DNA of 64,000 bases from Apostichopus japonicus (taxonomy: Eukaryota; Echinodermata; Holothuroidea; Aspidochirotida; Stichopodidae), in the NCBI RefSeq assembly GCF_037975245.1, contig NC_092565.1, positions 21,366,999-21,430,998 of the forward strand. Reading direction: 5' to 3'. Position 1 is the stretch's first letter, and each line of letters begins with the position of its first letter. A program made the position numbers and the translations under genes. Under the pieces are notes generated by a model, which worked only from the letters and a program-made list of their open reading frames with translations, searched no databases and was not told the DNA's origin. Shown in pieces: positions 62,069 through 64,000 of the stretch.

Positions 62069-63480
62069 CAAATATATATATATATATATATATATATGCC
62101 ATCAACTTTGCATAGATGCCTTTTCCCTTTGGCAAGGAATAAAAAGTAGAAATGTCTTTTTTTTGGGGGGTGGGGGGTGCCACCTACCTGCAAACACCTC
62201 ATAGCCTCCGAGGCCATGACTGCTTCTCTGAAATTGATGAAGGCACAAAACTTTTCTGGAAGTCTTCTCATACTCTCTATAACTCCAAACCTAATAAAAA
62301 CAAAACATAAAAAAACATTGACAAATTAAGTCAAAATGAAATGTTTTCCTTCATGTATGCGGGGAACATAAAGACAACCATTTCTCCTCACAATGTTGAA
62401 GAGACCAAACCCATTCAACCGACAACAATGGTGACAAACTCACCAAAAAAGGAAACATCACAAAGAAATCTACCTCTCTAATCACATTCTTCATACTCCA
62501 AAATAGTGAGAGGTACTTTGTAAGACTGCAAGTGTTGTTAGCAGAATATTATCATCTCAAGCAAACCAGAAAAGCCAATAGGCTAAGATACTCCCTGTCC
62601 GCATTTTGTAAGAACTTTTGGTACAACACTGCACAAACATCTTTATGATTTGACCATTGTTGACCTCAAATGATTAGCATGGGACCTTACTTCAAGTGAA
62701 TCTGCACATCAAGTATGAAGTCCAACCATGTTTAACTTTTGAAGTTATCATCTTCAGAAAGTTTTCAGAGCTTGACCTATCTTTACGTTGTATGATCTTG
62801 ACCTACACAAAAACAATAGGGTCCTTATGCTCATCAAGGTTGATCTACATGTACCAAGTGTCTAGTTAGTCCAACTTTTTACTGTTGGAATTCATGTGTG
62901 TACTATGTTATGAGACTGTGACCTCTATTGAGCTTATCAGCCAACACAAAAAACAATAGGGTACTTGAAAATATTAAGATGGAGTTACATACCAAATGTG
63001 ACAAAACATTAATTTTGGACCACTATAGACCTCCACCAAATAAATAAATAAACAAATAAATATATTGATAAAATATAAAATTACGTTCTCAAATAATTTG
63101 ATATGTTGCATCAGTGGACTACTCTTATCAATATTTTACACAACAGCTACAAATCTCTGATGCTTGGAAAGTGGTCATTTCTCCCCAAAACTGTAAATGA
63201 GCTCTCAAAATATAGCCTGCAAGTAGTTAATTTAATGAAGTTCATTTATTGATTAAGTTAAAGCCACTTAGTTAACTAATTCTTTAAATGTAGATACTTC
63301 AATTGATTTGATTAATTTATTATTTACTCAAGGTATTTACAAAACAAAAAGAATAAATGTTCTGAAACAAAGTTGAAATTGAAAACATACTTTCCAAATA
63401 AGTCTCTGATATGCTTTTCTGATGCGCTCTGGCTTAGATTGCCGATCCATAAAGAACGAAGTTTCTCTGGGTTTCTGACG
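60960..63480 (-). CDS. RRM, polyglutamine and CCCH zinc finger protein, last four exons
   Basis: Exons 63480-63391, 62290-62188, 61914-61649 and 61107-60960 join in phase with GT/AG borders to 201 residues. Residues 1-64 form an [23 protein letters not shown], then [11 protein letters not shown] and [18 protein letters not shown]. These correspond to RNP2-like LWIGNL and RNP1-like KFCAFINF. Next is [17 protein letters not shown], a Q-rich stretch with ten consecutive Gln near 110-119, and a CCCH finger C-X7-C-X5-C-X3-H (Cys164, Cys172, Cys178, His182) followed by LPASKGAD. It ends APE and TAA. RNA binding is inferred from the two domains. I cannot name the orthologue; upstream exons lie right of 63480 or outside the window. 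Confidence 0.8.
61649..61914 (-). CDS. Q-rich linker exon
   Basis: Eighty-eight codons plus two bases, starting GYQFFESQ and ending HNFNSNG. A mixed CAG/CAA run at 61750-61779 encodes ten Gln, and Gln-rich sequence continues for about 25 more residues. The CAA interruptions should limit repeat slippage. Confidence 0.82.
61998..62098. repeat. Long interrupted (AT)n microsatellite
   Basis: About 100 bases of TA dinucleotides with ATACATAT and ACAAAT interruptions, in the intron between the RRM and Q-rich exons. ORFs rich in Tyr-Ile on both strands are artefacts of it. Confidence 0.95.
62188..62290 (-). CDS. Second half of the RRM
   Basis: It reads [20 protein letters not shown] and [14 protein letters not shown] in phase 0 at its end (donor CAG|gtaggt). 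The KFCAFINF strand with its aromatic residues is the RNP1 core. Confidence 0.85.
62630..63045. repeat. Dispersed repeat family copies
   Basis: Blocks with TTGACCTCAAATGATTAG, ACATCAAGTATGAAGTCCA, GACCTACACAAAAACAATAGG and GTACCAAGTGTC match the family at 31 kb in the same orientation. It sits in the RRM intron. Confidence 0.6.
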
Positions 63481-64000
63481 CTGAAACAGACAAACAAAAT
63501 ATGATATTTAATATCAAATATTATAATAAATTGTGAACCTTCATATGTTACTTTGGAAATATCGCTAGAAGAGTACATCAATTCTTCTTGTAAGGGTTTA
63601 AGAGGAATAAAAACTTAAATCTGAAATTAATTGCTGAAAGAAGGCAAATCTAAACTGTTTTCTTTAGTATTCAACATGTTGCTTATTAGCATAACTAAAG
63701 CCATAAAATGAATACAAAGTACTTCTATACACTAACAAGGTATGCATTGAATGCAAAGTACTTCTATGCACTGAATGAAAGTTTTCTATATTTCGCCAAA
63801 AGAAATGAGGATTGTGTCAATTTCAACTGTGTTTATAACTACTACAAGGACCCTCTAGAGCAGGGTCTCCCAAGCTGTAACTAATTCAATAGATATCTAC
63901 TAACAATACACTGATAAGGGATATGCAAATCATATTTTACAGGACCTCTTTGTAATTGCTTCATGCAACGTTATTCAAGTCCTCCCTCATATGAAGTCGT
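63481..64000. other. Intron at right edge
   Basis: No further exon of the RRM gene recognised. The GAATGCAAAGTACTTCTATG-like segment is duplicated at about 63711-63770. CAGGGTCTCCCAAGCTG at 63861-63877 resembles a hAT end but has no visible partner. Confidence 0.5.

Noticed and set aside
61839-62271. Long Tyr/Ile-repeat ORFs on both strands
   Set aside because: Translation of the (AT)n microsatellite; only the parts that match spliced RRM and Q-rich exons are real.
63861-63877. CAGGGTCTCCCAAGCTG as a hAT terminus
   Set aside because: No matching inverted end or target duplication can be seen before the window stops.

Overview
The window is animal nuclear DNA. It has long AT-rich introns with GT/AG borders, many microsatellites, hAT-type miniature transposons and a non-LTR retrotransposon remnant, and no operons or bacterial signals. 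The coding exons match conserved metazoan proteins. The mix of repeats and the presence of a SAMD3-like gene suggest a marine invertebrate deuterostome; an echinoderm, perhaps a sea cucumber, is my guess from general impression and is not proven here.

Layout. (1) About 1-35.35 kb, minus strand: an INPP5F/Sac2 phosphoinositide phosphatase gene. Ten exons in compatible phases give 459 residues, from the start codon at 35337 to just past the catalytic CX5R loop at 581-601 within exon 1533..1653. The 3' exons lie beyond base 1. Its introns hold a 206-bp hAT miniature element with perfect 8-bp target duplications, several ~90-105 bp tandem arrays, a (GAC)18 microsatellite, a LINE/SINE-type 3' hairpin and a dispersed repeat family. 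(2) About 35.7-36.06 kb, minus strand: the 3' end of a LINE reverse-transcriptase ORF just upstream of INPP5F. (3) 38.2-40.45 kb, minus strand: four 3' exons (414 residues seen) of a protein I compare with the SAMD3-like family. (4) 42.2-49.67 kb, plus strand: the complete coding region of translation release factor eRF1 (ETF1), 10 exons and 439 residues, with the NIKS, YxCxxxF and GGQ motifs. A 1.1-kb hAT-like element sits in its third intron. (5) 49.7-60.9 kb: 3' UTR and intergenic DNA with a 31-bp minisatellite. (6) 60.96-63.48 kb, minus strand: four 3' exons of a protein with an RRM, a polyglutamine stretch and a C-terminal CCCH zinc finger.

The genes show no obvious shared pathway: a membrane-lipid phosphatase, a translation terminator, an RNA-binding protein and an uncharacterised protein. 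The SAMD3-like gene and eRF1 are divergently arranged around a 1.75-kb spacer that contains two perfect CRE palindromes.

I found no clear new biological system. The points most worth checking are a 108-bp tandem duplication that copied the 5' half and splice acceptor of INPP5F exon 4, a phase-compatible chain of four possible nested exons at 17.1-18.8 kb, and a repeat family carrying DR1-type nuclear receptor sites.
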